Source: Lachnospiraceae bacterium
GTDB taxonomy: Bacteria > Bacillota > Clostridia > Lachnospirales > Lachnospiraceae
Assembly (NCBI GenBank): GCA_014804345.1
Contig: JAAUZZ010000007.1
Coordinates: 45,936-109,935 of the forward strand
Direction of reading: 5' to 3'
DNA length: 64,000 nt
Part shown: piece by piece, positions 30,792-40,326 of the stretch
Numbering within the stretch: position 1 is the stretch's first letter
Layout: each line of letters opens with the position of its first letter
The notes under the pieces: model-generated
The model's database searches: none
What the model saw: the letters and a program-made list of their open reading frames with translations, nothing else
What the model was told of the DNA's origin: nothing
Position numbers and translations under genes: made by a program

Positions 30792-31085
30792 TTGAAAAAT
30801 CTGGAAAAACTTGAAGAACATTATCACAAAGAGCTGGCGCTTGCGGAAAAGCATAAGAAAAACGCAGAGGATATAAAAAAGGAAATTGAGCTTTTAAAAG
30901 GATCGCAGATCAATCAAAAAATCAAATCCTTGAATATTAACGGAGATGAATACAAAAAGCTGATGGATCTTCTTGATAACAAAAAAGAACTGATGGAGGC
31001 AATAGAGATTGTATCCGGTAATAAAGGGAAAGGGAAAGGGGATGATAACCTTGATACCGAAACAGAAAAAACGACTGAGCATTAA
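30792..31085 (+). CDS. DUF4315-like small coiled-coil protein
   Basis: LEKLEEHYHKELALAEKHKKNAEDIKKEIELL. Confidence 0.65.
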   Translation: MKNLEKLEEHYHKELALAEKHKKNAEDIKKEIELLKGSQINQKIKSLNINGDEYKKLMDLLDNKKELMEAIEIVSGNKGKGKGDDNLDTETEKTTEH

Positions 31086-32535
31086 AAATGTAATAGTCGT
31101 TATTGTTGTTATTGCTGTTATTGCATCTTTAATATTGCTGTATTTAATGCTGGAAAATAGCGCTAGAAATGCATCGGCATATGAGAAAACGCTTCTTGCG
31201 TCTATCTCAGACAGTATAAGTATACCGACAGAGGAGCCGGCGGTATTTGAAGAAAAAAACACGGAAGCAGATACAGAAATTTATACAGAAGATACAGAAG
31301 GTGAGGACGAAGTTTATGCGACGTCGCATGAACAGGAACCTGTCACACAAGACATTGTCAGAATATCAGATATGTATGCAGTTAAAGGAGATCTGACGCT
31401 GAAAAGCTATTATCCTGATGCGACTCAATATACATGGGAACTGTATAACACGGAGGCTAAATGTTGGGACGTTCTTGATGCCAGAACCGCCTGCGATGAA
31501 CTGTACAGACAGGTATCTGTTGTATCTTTGAATTTAAGTGAGGATATAATGATACGTTGCAGCATAGAAAGAGATGGCGCTGATGAAAAAATATTGGATA
31601 TCGCTTCCGTAAAATGTATCAAATCTATTGTAAACGTAACTGCTACGGACGAAAAATTTAAAACAGGATCGGGGCATTGGCTTTCCAGCCGCGATATTCC
31701 GGTAAAGGTCACTTATCATGACAATAGCAGCGAAATCTTAAAAGGATTATACGGACTGGTATTTGTAGACAAGCTTGAGAGCAGTGAAATTACATATTCG
31801 GATACAGGAAATGTCATTGAAACAGTAACGACAATCAATACGGAATGCGAATACAGCTATATAGATACCGGTGAAAAGGAGTTTGTAATCAGATACAGAG
31901 ATCAGGATAAGTCGTATGACACTAAATTGACGGTCGTGAGCGCTGATATAGATCCACCCGTTATTTCAGCAGTTTCACTTAGCGATTTTACGATAAAAAC
32001 CGTTGATGAGCCTGTAACAGTGGAAGTGACGATATCTGCGGAAGATAATGAAACACCTTATCCCGCGCTTGAATATGCATTTCTTCCGCAAGGAGTGGAT
32101 CCGGAAGATACCGACTGGATAGCGAAACCCAAATTTGAAAAAGATATCGATCAAAATGGAATATGGGTAGCATACTGCCGGGACAGGAAAAAAAATATTG
32201 CAATGTTTGAGGAAAAAATAATAGTGGTAGACCAGAAAGGACCGGAGCTTGCATTGACGCTTAAAAATACAAACTGGTGCGCGGCAAATAAAATAATTGC
32301 CAACGCCAAAGATGAGCTGCCTGTGACTTATTTGTTTACTTGTCGCGAAACAGGTGAGAACAGCGGCTGGACTGATAAAAACGAGTATGATGTAACCCAA
32401 AATGGAACATGGGAGGTGCAAGCGAGAGATGAGGTGGGAAATATAACAGTTATGGATATTGCAGTAAGCAACATTGATGCGCAGATGCCAATAATAAAGG
32501 GAATCACTGAAGGAGAACAAATATATGAAAACTAG
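31042..32535 (+). CDS. Membrane-anchored protein with Ig-like domains
   Basis: N-terminal TM; repeated Ig-like 'ARDEVGNITVMDIAVSNID' segments; overlaps DUF4315. Confidence 0.6.
   Translation: MITLIPKQKKRLSIKNVIVVIVVIAVIASLILLYLMLENSARNASAYEKTLLASISDSISIPTEEPAVFEEKNTEADTEIYTEDTEGEDEVYATSHEQEPVTQDIVRISDMYAVKGDLTLKSYYPDATQYTWELYNTEAKCWDVLDARTACDELYRQVSVVSLNLSEDIMIRCSIERDGADEKILDIASVKCIKSIVNVTATDEKFKTGSGHWLSSRDIPVKVTYHDNSSEILKGLYGLVFVDKLESSEITYSDTGNVIETVTTINTECEYSYIDTGEKEFVIRYRDQDKSYDTKLTVVSADIDPPVISAVSLSDFTIKTVDEPVTVEVTISAEDNETPYPALEYAFLPQGVDPEDTDWIAKPKFEKDIDQNGIWVAYCRDRKKNIAMFEEKIIVVDQKGPELALTLKNTNWCAANKIIANAKDELPVTYLFTCRETGENSGWTDKNEYDVTQNGTWEVQARDEVGNITVMDIAVSNIDAQMPIIKGITEGEQIYEN
31316..31329. 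repeat. Dispersed palindrome copy 4 (intragenic)
   Basis: ATGCGACGTCGCAT within coding sequence. Confidence 0.85.
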
Positions 32536-33652
32536 GAAATTGAACATTATGCTCTCTACATTTATGCTTATGATTTGTCTGATCCTTATGCTGGATTCAG
32601 AAGCATTTGCAGGAAGCGGTGAAGAGTATATTACTATAACAGTAGACGCAGAAGACGATAATGAAGGATTGATGTATTCAATAGACTCAACGGATGAAGC
32701 GGCATTTACCAGTTCGAATACATTCACAATTCCTGCGGGGACGTCCCACACAATATATGTAAAAGATGCAGCGGGAAACGTTACTTCACAGGATTATTCA
32801 CCGAGTTATCTATCGCCACTTGAACTTGACGAGAATGTACAGGATATAAATATTGACGTTGAAATAGGAAATAAGGATTACAGCAGCATTCTTGATCCAG
32901 CATCTTCTCCGGCAGAACCGGGGGAAGGAACAATGCATGATAGGACAGTCACTGACGGAAGCGATGACGGAGAAAAGGTTTTTTACACAGTCACTACGGC
33001 AGAAGGAGATACTTTCTATATGGTGATTGACAAAAAACAAAACACTGAAAATGTATATCTTCTAAACACGGTTACACGGTCTGATCTTGCAGCGCTTGCA
33101 ACAGACGATGATGGAACAGAGCAAAAAGACGGAAAGGAAGAAGATAATCTTCTTACCGCGCTTCAAAATGAAAAGGAAGCTGATAGCGTCCCTGATAAGA
33201 TAAATTCATCATCAAAAGAAAAAAGCGGCATGTCTTCCAATATTATAATAGTTGTGTTTGTTCTCATTATAGCCGGTGGGTATTACTACATAAAAATTTA
33301 CAAAAATAAGAAAGAGCAGCAAATGGATGTAATGGACGCTATGGATATGAATGATTTTGCCGCTGAAGAGGCTGAGGACGAAGGAGACGAGGTGGATTTC
33401 GATATTGCCGATGATGAGAAACAAGCTTACCTAGACAATCTAATTAATGATGGCGATGATGAGGAAAGTGATTTATATGATCAGGATCCGGAAAATTATA
33501 CAGCGGAAAGTTATACAGATCTTAATGAGGAGGAAAGTGTGGGTATTGACAACGATGAAAGTCATGTGGATCCTGATAACGATGATAATCCGACAATAGA
33601 TGAAGAATTTACAGAGTATGATCCGGATCTCGATGCAGAAGAAGATGAATAG
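32525..33652 (+). CDS. DUF4366-like membrane protein with acidic C-terminal tail
   Basis: Signal peptide, FYTVTTAEGDTFYMVIDKKQNTENVYLLNTV, TM at about 240 aa, Asp/Glu-rich C-terminus. Confidence 0.75.
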   Translation: MKTRKLNIMLSTFMLMICLILMLDSEAFAGSGEEYITITVDAEDDNEGLMYSIDSTDEAAFTSSNTFTIPAGTSHTIYVKDAAGNVTSQDYSPSYLSPLELDENVQDINIDVEIGNKDYSSILDPASSPAEPGEGTMHDRTVTDGSDDGEKVFYTVTTAEGDTFYMVIDKKQNTENVYLLNTVTRSDLAALATDDDGTEQKDGKEEDNLLTALQNEKEADSVPDKINSSSKEKSGMSSNIIIVVFVLIIAGGYYYIKIYKNKKEQQMDVMDAMDMNDFAAEEAEDEGDEVDFDIADDEKQAYLDNLINDGDDEESDLYDQDPENYTAESYTDLNEEESVGIDNDESHVDPDNDDNPTIDEEFTEYDPDLDAEEDE

Positions 33653-33664
33653 GAGGAATGATAC

Positions 33665-34771
33665 ATGAGTTTTATAAAAAAATATAAAATCATATTACTG
33701 GCATGTGGCATATTAGCCGCTATATTAGTGTTATTTATGGTATCAAACGTAGTTGGAAAAGAGGATCCTGCCGACTTTGAATATGACAGTATGATAGAAG
33801 CCAAACTTGCTGAAAATGTAAAAGCTTATCTGGATGAATATCTCATTCTTGAGAATCACGATAAGAACATAATCGCGAATGAAGCAGTTGAAAATTACCG
33901 CATCATAATGTCATCAGGAGCAGAAAACATAACGGACGATCATACTGCCGCAATAAACCGGAATATTATGCAGGCACTTGACAGCTACACAACAGATACT
34001 CAAATCACATATGAAGATATGCAGGCGCTCGCAAGCGGAATAAGCAAAATCATTCTTGATACTATACTGATGCAAATAGAAGAAAGCGGCATGTCAAAGC
34101 TTGATGCATATAAGGAAGAGTACATTATTCTTACAGACAGCCTACAGTCACAGATTGATGAATTAAAGAAAAAAAGCACTTCGGTTAATATAACAGCGCA
34201 TATTAAAAATAATGATGCTGAGATTGAGAATGCAAAGAATGAAATATACAGTAACGTCAGGAAAGAGCTGTCATCGATGCAGAATACTATCAGCACAATA
34301 TCTGACGGAGAAGATGGCAAAGACGGTAAGGACGGAAAAGACGGTATAGACGGAAAAAACGGGACTAATGGCATAAATGGCAAAGACGGTAAGGACGGAC
34401 GCGACGGTATAGACGGAGCAAACGGAAAAAACGGGACTGATGGCGTAAATGGCAAAGACGGAAAAGACGGCAATGACGGAAAAGACGGTGAAGACGGTAA
34501 AGATGGGCGCGACGGTATAGACGGAAAAGACGGCGAAAATGGCAGGGATGGAATGGATGGAAAAACTACGTTTATAGCATATGCGAATGACCAATATGGA
34601 ACCGGATTTTCTTTGACTCCGACAGAAACCACAAAATATATAGGAACATGTATTACAGAAGAAACCATTCAACCGTCAAAAGCATCTGAATACACCTGGC
34701 AGCAATACAGGACGTATATCATAACGTCTGCGACGGATGAAAATAAAGTAACCACACTATATATTCAATAA
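33665..34771 (+). CDS. Membrane-anchored collagen-like (Gly-X-Asp/Asn) protein
   Basis: N-terminal TM, coiled-coil, about 29 uninterrupted G-X-(D/N) triplets, distinct C-terminal domain. Confidence 0.85.
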   Translation: MSFIKKYKIILLACGILAAILVLFMVSNVVGKEDPADFEYDSMIEAKLAENVKAYLDEYLILENHDKNIIANEAVENYRIIMSSGAENITDDHTAAINRNIMQALDSYTTDTQITYEDMQALASGISKIILDTILMQIEESGMSKLDAYKEEYIILTDSLQSQIDELKKKSTSVNITAHIKNNDAEIENAKNEIYSNVRKELSSMQNTISTISDGEDGKDGKDGKDGIDGKNGTNGINGKDGKDGRDGIDGANGKNGTDGVNGKDGKDGNDGKDGEDGKDGRDGIDGKDGENGRDGMDGKTTFIAYANDQYGTGFSLTPTETTKYIGTCITEETIQPSKASEYTWQQYRTYIITSATDENKVTTLYIQ

Positions 34772-34784
34772 ATGGGGGGAAGGC

Positions 34785-36443
34785 ATGAATAAGAAATTAA
34801 CATTTAAAAGTACAAAAAGTATAATGCTGTACACAGCGGCAATTTTAATTGTAGCGGCTATTATAGTCTTTATGGGACTCTTTATGTGGCGAAATAAAAA
34901 TCAATTTGTCACTGAAAAAGTGGTTCAAACATATCTGGAAGATTATTATGGGGAGATAACACACGAAATGAAAGTGTTGTCGAAAAATATGTCAGATGAA
35001 CTTGACAGCAGCCTTGCCGTAATGAATACGAGAGAGCTTACGCAAGAAGAATTACAGCAGCTTCTCGATGCAGTAAACAGCGAACTTTCGCAGGCATCGT
35101 ATAATATTTCATCTGAAGAGATTAACAAGATGTCAAATCAGATCGTGAAAAAAGTTCTTGAAGTTAAAACAGAAGATGCTGAACTTTTAAAGGAATATGC
35201 AATGCAGCTTGATGAACTTTCAGAAAGGGTCGGGATCCTCGAAAAAAAGATACTGCTTTTTAAGAACTATACTGAAAATGACATAAAAAACATAGCAAAA
35301 TCCCTCGATATTACAGAAACACAGGTTATTGCGTTAATTAAAAAATATTCTACAGTAAGTTTAGACAGTCTTGCGAATGAACTTGGTATTTCCGTGGACG
35401 AGCTTAAAAAGCTGATTGTAGAAAGCAGGGATTATACGGATTCATTTTACATTAAACTTTCAAAACAGCTTGACGTTTCCGCCGCAGATCTAAAAAAACT
35501 GACCAAACGGGTAGAAAATAATACTGATGCGATAGATGATCTGGCAAAGAAACTGGGGATCACGTCTGAACAGTTATATGCAGCAATTTTTGAGTCAGGT
35601 GAAATGACAGAAAATGAAATAAAGCAGCTTGCAGCATTGCTGAATAAGAATGTTGCGGAACTCAGCAGTATGATAGACAACAACAAAGAATTGACCGGCT
35701 CCGGAATTGAGGAGCTTGCCAAGGAATTAAGTTTGTCAAAAGAAGAAATTTACAAGTATTTCAGTACATTAGATGCATCGGTCAGTGAGATTAGGCAGCT
35801 TGTCGAAATGAGCGATGATGAATTACGCGCATTGGCAGAAAAAATGAATATAGAAGATGATGAACTACGTTCCCTTATAGGTTCGCTTGAAAATGAATTG
35901 ACGGATAATTATACGGAACTAAAAAATACGGGAGTAACACGGGACACTCTTGCAGAAGCGCAGGAGAGCATACGCCAAAGTCTTGCGGCTGAGGCAGATG
36001 AGAGAGAGGCATCAGTTAAATCAGCTATTGATTTATTGACTGATGCGATAGAGCTTTCCGAGGGTGAGGACGCAAAAAGATTACAAGAAGCAAAAGATGA
36101 ATTGCAAATGGCATTAAATAATGACATTGGAAATATCGAAAACGCGCTTAATAACGCCAATGCACAGGTAAATTCATCTTTAAATAATCTTGATGTAAAA
36201 ATAGACAATCTTAACAGCGCGATCACAAAAGTAAATAATTCAATCGATGAGATGATAACCAAAATAACAAATAACAGCAATAACATTGTCAGCCTTGGAG
36301 AACAAATGAAAGAAGGGCTGGATGCTGAAACAGAGAAAAGAGAGGCTGCAATAAACGGACTTGGAAGAGCCAAAGCAGAGATACATTATTTTAGTGATAA
36401 CGGTGTGCCGACGCTAACAATAGACAATGTTATCAGGGATTAG
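34785..36443 (+). CDS. Membrane-anchored long coiled-coil/helical-repeat protein
   Basis: N-terminal TM; recurrent LAxxLxIsxxeLxxLI units. Confidence 0.7.
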   Translation: MNKKLTFKSTKSIMLYTAAILIVAAIIVFMGLFMWRNKNQFVTEKVVQTYLEDYYGEITHEMKVLSKNMSDELDSSLAVMNTRELTQEELQQLLDAVNSELSQASYNISSEEINKMSNQIVKKVLEVKTEDAELLKEYAMQLDELSERVGILEKKILLFKNYTENDIKNIAKSLDITETQVIALIKKYSTVSLDSLANELGISVDELKKLIVESRDYTDSFYIKLSKQLDVSAADLKKLTKRVENNTDAIDDLAKKLGITSEQLYAAIFESGEMTENEIKQLAALLNKNVAELSSMIDNNKELTGSGIEELAKELSLSKEEIYKYFSTLDASVSEIRQLVEMSDDELRALAEKMNIEDDELRSLIGSLENELTDNYTELKNTGVTRDTLAEAQESIRQSLAAEADEREASVKSAIDLLTDAIELSEGEDAKRLQEAKDELQMALNNDIGNIENALNNANAQVNSSLNNLDVKIDNLNSAITKVNNSIDEMITKITNNSNNIVSLGEQMKEGLDAETEKREAAINGLGRAKAEIHYFSDNGVPTLTIDNVIRD

Positions 36444-36447
36444 GAGC

Positions 36448-36663
36448 GTGATAAAAATGAAAATGAAAAGAACAACACGAATTAATGTGCTCATGGTGGT
36501 AATGACTCTGATATTTATTATGGTGTTTTCTATTACGGGGAGAGCATCAGATAGGTTTAAATCTCAGGGAAAAATTGTATTTAACAATAAAACCGTGTCA
36601 ACGAAAGATGATGTAATTTTTGATGCAGGTGATTTTGAAACGCTTGCTGAAGTATGCAAATAG
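36448..36663 (+). CDS. Short secreted/TM protein, N-terminal paralogue of the next gene
   Basis: FKSQGKIVFNNKTVSTKDDVIFDAGDF vs YKSQGKIVFSNNTEDTADDVVFDASDF downstream. Confidence 0.6.
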   Translation: MIKMKMKRTTRINVLMVVMTLIFIMVFSITGRASDRFKSQGKIVFNNKTVSTKDDVIFDAGDFETLAEVCK

Positions 36664-36669
36664 GAGGTA

Positions 36670-38160
36670 ATGGTAATGATAAAAATCAAGAAAAGCAATA
36701 TAATAACAGCGATAATATGCGCAATTTTCATTTCGGCGGCATCATTCTATACCGGAGTTACAGCAGCTACCGAAAATTCCATATCGTATAAATCCCAAGG
36801 GAAAATTGTATTCAGCAATAATACGGAAGACACGGCGGATGACGTGGTTTTTGACGCAAGCGATTTTACAACGATCAATGACATGGTGGTATCCGGAAAG
36901 AAACTTGTCGGTACGGAACTTAACAAATATCCCTCCGTCAATATGGATCTAACTACAATACCCGATTTTAGCGAACTTGCGATGGCGGTAGACACACTTA
37001 CGGATGACGCTACGGCAGACAGTAACATGATCCTAAAAGATGCTACGGCATATGTCAAAGGGGCTAAAATAAAAGGCGCTATTCCAAGCAAAGGCGAGGC
37101 ATTATATACTCCGGGACGCGCTGATCAGACGATCGCATCCGGACAATATCTAAACGGCACACAGACTATAAAAGGCGATACTAATCTCACATCTGCGAAC
37201 ATTGTGGAAGGAATGACAATATTTGGCGTAACCGGCACGGCAAAGATTGAGTCACACATAGTTGAAACTAATAGATCCGTTTCCCTTTCCGATATTTCCG
37301 GAACAATAACCCCGAGCAGTGGAAACAATGCGATGGAGCAGGTTACATATTCTATATCAGGAGTAGACGCGGATAAAATTGTATCAGGTCAGAGTATTTT
37401 GGGGGTTGCCGGCACAGTCATAGAAGAAAGCCATACAGCGCTGGCTGCAAGTGATATAGTTGAAGCTTCAGGCACAGCATTAAAGGTTTTGGAGTCAGGT
37501 AAAACATACAAAATTCCATCTGGTAAATATACAAATGGAGAGGTATATCTTAGCGCTGAAAGTATAAATGAGAATATTGTTAAAAGCTACTTGGAAGATC
37601 CAGTGCATATTAGTAATTCTAATTCTGCTACCATATCTGTAGGTATACCGTCGGATGATTGTATAGTTGTATTTGCACATCCAGAACGACCAAACAATAC
37701 ATTATCAGAATTAGACGTCCCAACAGGAGCAAATATTATATTTTCTAATGTAACTCCTGAGATTCCAAGTTCTGCTATAAGATATTACATAGTTAAAGTT
37801 ACAGGCAATAAAAATAAAGTTCTTGGTTTTAAATTTACAAATATTGGAACTAATCAACTTTACGTTCGTTATGTAGTGTGTGATATTAATATTTCGTCTG
37901 CATCAGTTGTATCAGCAGACTCCACAGTAAATCTTACTAGAGATAAATACTATATAATTGTGCGCAACGTGGATAACAGAAGTTGGTATCATGATTTTTT
38001 TTCCGGCGCTGTAGTACAATATTATGATATGCCGTATGCAAGTACTTATTTTATGTATTATAATATGGCAAACATATCTGTCATCAAGGCACTGGAAAAC
38101 TCTACAATTGAAACAAAATCTACCGGAAACTATGACCAACACATAGTATTATTAAATTAA
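36670..38160 (+). CDS. Secreted protein with phage tail-fibre-like repeats
   Basis: ADQTIASGQYLNGTQTIKGDTNLTSANIVEGMTIFGVTGTA and KIVSGQSILGVAGTV. Confidence 0.75.
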   Translation: MVMIKIKKSNIITAIICAIFISAASFYTGVTAATENSISYKSQGKIVFSNNTEDTADDVVFDASDFTTINDMVVSGKKLVGTELNKYPSVNMDLTTIPDFSELAMAVDTLTDDATADSNMILKDATAYVKGAKIKGAIPSKGEALYTPGRADQTIASGQYLNGTQTIKGDTNLTSANIVEGMTIFGVTGTAKIESHIVETNRSVSLSDISGTITPSSGNNAMEQVTYSISGVDADKIVSGQSILGVAGTVIEESHTALAASDIVEASGTALKVLESGKTYKIPSGKYTNGEVYLSAESINENIVKSYLEDPVHISNSNSATISVGIPSDDCIVVFAHPERPNNTLSELDVPTGANIIFSNVTPEIPSSAIRYYIVKVTGNKNKVLGFKFTNIGTNQLYVRYVVCDINISSASVVSADSTVNLTRDKYYIIVRNVDNRSWYHDFFSGAVVQYYDMPYASTYFMYYNMANISVIKALENSTIETKSTGNYDQHIVLLN

Positions 38161-38226
38161 TAATTAAATAAATTATAGTATAACAAGGATCATGAGCAGC
38201 CAAATTTTGAAAGGAAAAGATATTAA

Positions 38227-40326
38227 ATGAGTAAAGTATTAGTTATCGCGGAAAAACCTTCCGCGGGGCGTGACATAGCCCGAATATTAGGAGTTAAGGA
38301 GGACAAGGGCTCTTACATGGAAAATGGCAGCTATATCGTATCGTGGGCTGTTGGACATCTTGTGGAGCTTAAAGATCCTGAAGATGTTGACGAGAAGTAC
38401 AAAAAATGGAATACAGATAATATTCCGCTTCCCGCCGAAAATGGTCTTAAAATAAAGAAAGGAGCAGAGGCACAGTTTAATGTCATTAAAAAACTGATCG
38501 CACGGAATGATATAGATTATCTGATCAATGCCGGCGATGCAGGGCGTGAAGGACTGCTTATCCAGTCGTGGATTTACAGAATGGCAGGAAACAGGCATCC
38601 GGTAAAAATACTCTGGTCATCGTCATTGACAGATGAGGCAATAAAAAATGCAATGAACAGGCTTCATGATGACGCTGAAGAAGAATTTGTATCTCTGCTT
38701 GAAGAAGCGGAAACAAGAGCTATTGCGGATCAGGCGTATGGGTATAATTACACAAGATTGCTGACCTGTCTGTATTCAGACGGTCAGGTGCTTTCTTATG
38801 GTCGATGCCAGACGCCGCTTCTTAATCTTATCGTTAAACGTGATATGGAAAACGAAAATTTCAAGTCGCAGCCATACTGGAGCATATCTGTCAAATATGA
38901 AGAAGGTTTTGAAGCGAGCGAGATAGGCGATGATGGAAAAGTAATAAAGTATATGGAAAAAGCAACAGCCGAACAATCAGCAGAATACTGTACACAAATT
39001 GGCAAGGCTTCTGTAAAAAGCTGCGTTCGTGAAAAAAAATCCAATAAGGCGCCGGCTCTTTATAACTTAGCTGAGTTACAGAGTGTAATAGGTAAAAAAT
39101 ATGGATACACTCCGGATAAAACGCTGCAACTTGCACAGAACCTTTATGAAAAACACAAAATATTGTCATATCCCAGAACAGACAGCCGATATCTGTCAAC
39201 GGACTTATACAACGAAGTGCGTGAGCATACAGAATGCTGTGCATTTGGAAAGTTTAAAGAATATATAGACAGAATAGATTACTCCAACTTTTCTATGGAT
39301 AAGACATATTTTAATAACAATAAAGTATCCGATCACCATGCGCTGATCCCGACCATCAATAAAAAAATGCCGGATGCATATGCAGAACTCACGGAAGAAG
39401 AGCGTAACGTTTTCGATGAGGTAGTTGTCAGTTTTATATCAATTTTCTATCCGCCTTATGAATATGAGGCGGCAGAGATCATTTCAACGATCGGCAACAG
39501 ACAATTCAAATCTTCGGGAAAAACATTAATTGCATTAGGATACAAAGAAGCAGTACAGAAACTGTTAAAAGGAAGTACAGATGAAAATAAACAGGAAGGG
39601 CAGAACATACCTGATTTGAGAGAAGGCATGGAGATTAAGCTTGAGGAACTTGCTATTAACGAAGACAAGACAAAACCTCCCGCCAGATATAATCCAGGCA
39701 ATATCATAAAGCTCATGGGTAAATATAAAATAGGGACGTCCGCAACAGCCGCCGGAATTGTTCAAAATCTTATTAACAGAGGCTTTATAAAACTTGAAAA
39801 GAATAAATACATATCAACGGAGCTTGGACGCAAGCTCCTTTCTCTTATTCCGAATGTGCTCAAGGCGCCTGAAATGACAGTCTGCTTTGAAGAAAAGTTA
39901 CAGAAAGTAAATTCAGGAGAGATGACAAAGCAGCAGTTTATTAATGACATTATAGACGAAGTGAAAACCAATAAACAAAATTTCCTTCAGAACATTCCAA
40001 AAGAGAAGCTTGGATCCGCCGCATCTATCGGCGTGTGCCCTGCATGCGGCAGAAAGATCCGCGAAAATCAACGGAGCTGGTACTGTATCGGATATAATCA
40101 AGATCCGCCGTGCAATTTTTCAATATGGAAAGAAATATCCGGGAAAAAGATATCTTCCTCTGCGGCAAAGAAACTTATCACAAATAAAAAATCAGATCTG
40201 ATTAAAGGATTTACTGGTAAAACTGGAAAATTATTTGATGCATATCTGGTACTGCAAAAAGATGATGAAACAGGTAAATATAAAATAACTTTTGAATTTC
40301 CCACGAGAAAAGGAGGTACAAAATAA
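38227..40326 (+). CDS. topB: DNA topoisomerase III (type IA)
   Basis: VLVIAEKPSAGRDIARILG; SYPRTDSRYLSTDL; C-terminal CPACGRKIREN. Confidence 0.95.
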   Translation: MSKVLVIAEKPSAGRDIARILGVKEDKGSYMENGSYIVSWAVGHLVELKDPEDVDEKYKKWNTDNIPLPAENGLKIKKGAEAQFNVIKKLIARNDIDYLINAGDAGREGLLIQSWIYRMAGNRHPVKILWSSSLTDEAIKNAMNRLHDDAEEEFVSLLEEAETRAIADQAYGYNYTRLLTCLYSDGQVLSYGRCQTPLLNLIVKRDMENENFKSQPYWSISVKYEEGFEASEIGDDGKVIKYMEKATAEQSAEYCTQIGKASVKSCVREKKSNKAPALYNLAELQSVIGKKYGYTPDKTLQLAQNLYEKHKILSYPRTDSRYLSTDLYNEVREHTECCAFGKFKEYIDRIDYSNFSMDKTYFNNNKVSDHHALIPTINKKMPDAYAELTEEERNVFDEVVVSFISIFYPPYEYEAAEIISTIGNRQFKSSGKTLIALGYKEAVQKLLKGSTDENKQEGQNIPDLREGMEIKLEELAINEDKTKPPARYNPGNIIKLMGKYKIGTSATAAGIVQNLINRGFIKLEKNKYISTELGRKLLSLIPNVLKAPEMTVCFEEKLQKVNSGEMTKQQFINDIIDEVKTNKQNFLQNIPKEKLGSAASIGVCPACGRKIRENQRSWYCIGYNQDPPCNFSIWKEISGKKISSSAAKKLITNKKSDLIKGFTGKTGKLFDAYLVLQKDDETGKYKITFEFPTRKGGTK

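Noticed and set aside
34310-34565. DNA tandem repeat as CRISPR or recombination site
   Set aside because: Period follows codon triplets of Gly-X-Asp/Asn; explained by protein repeat
34000-34668. Long minus-strand ORF (222 aa, Ser/Pro-rich)
   Set aside because: Antisense shadow of the collagen-like repeats; no RBS or independent support
33665-38160. Diversity-generating retroelement targeting the tail-fibre-like gene
   Set aside because: No reverse transcriptase ORF in the window and no template/variable repeat pair seen
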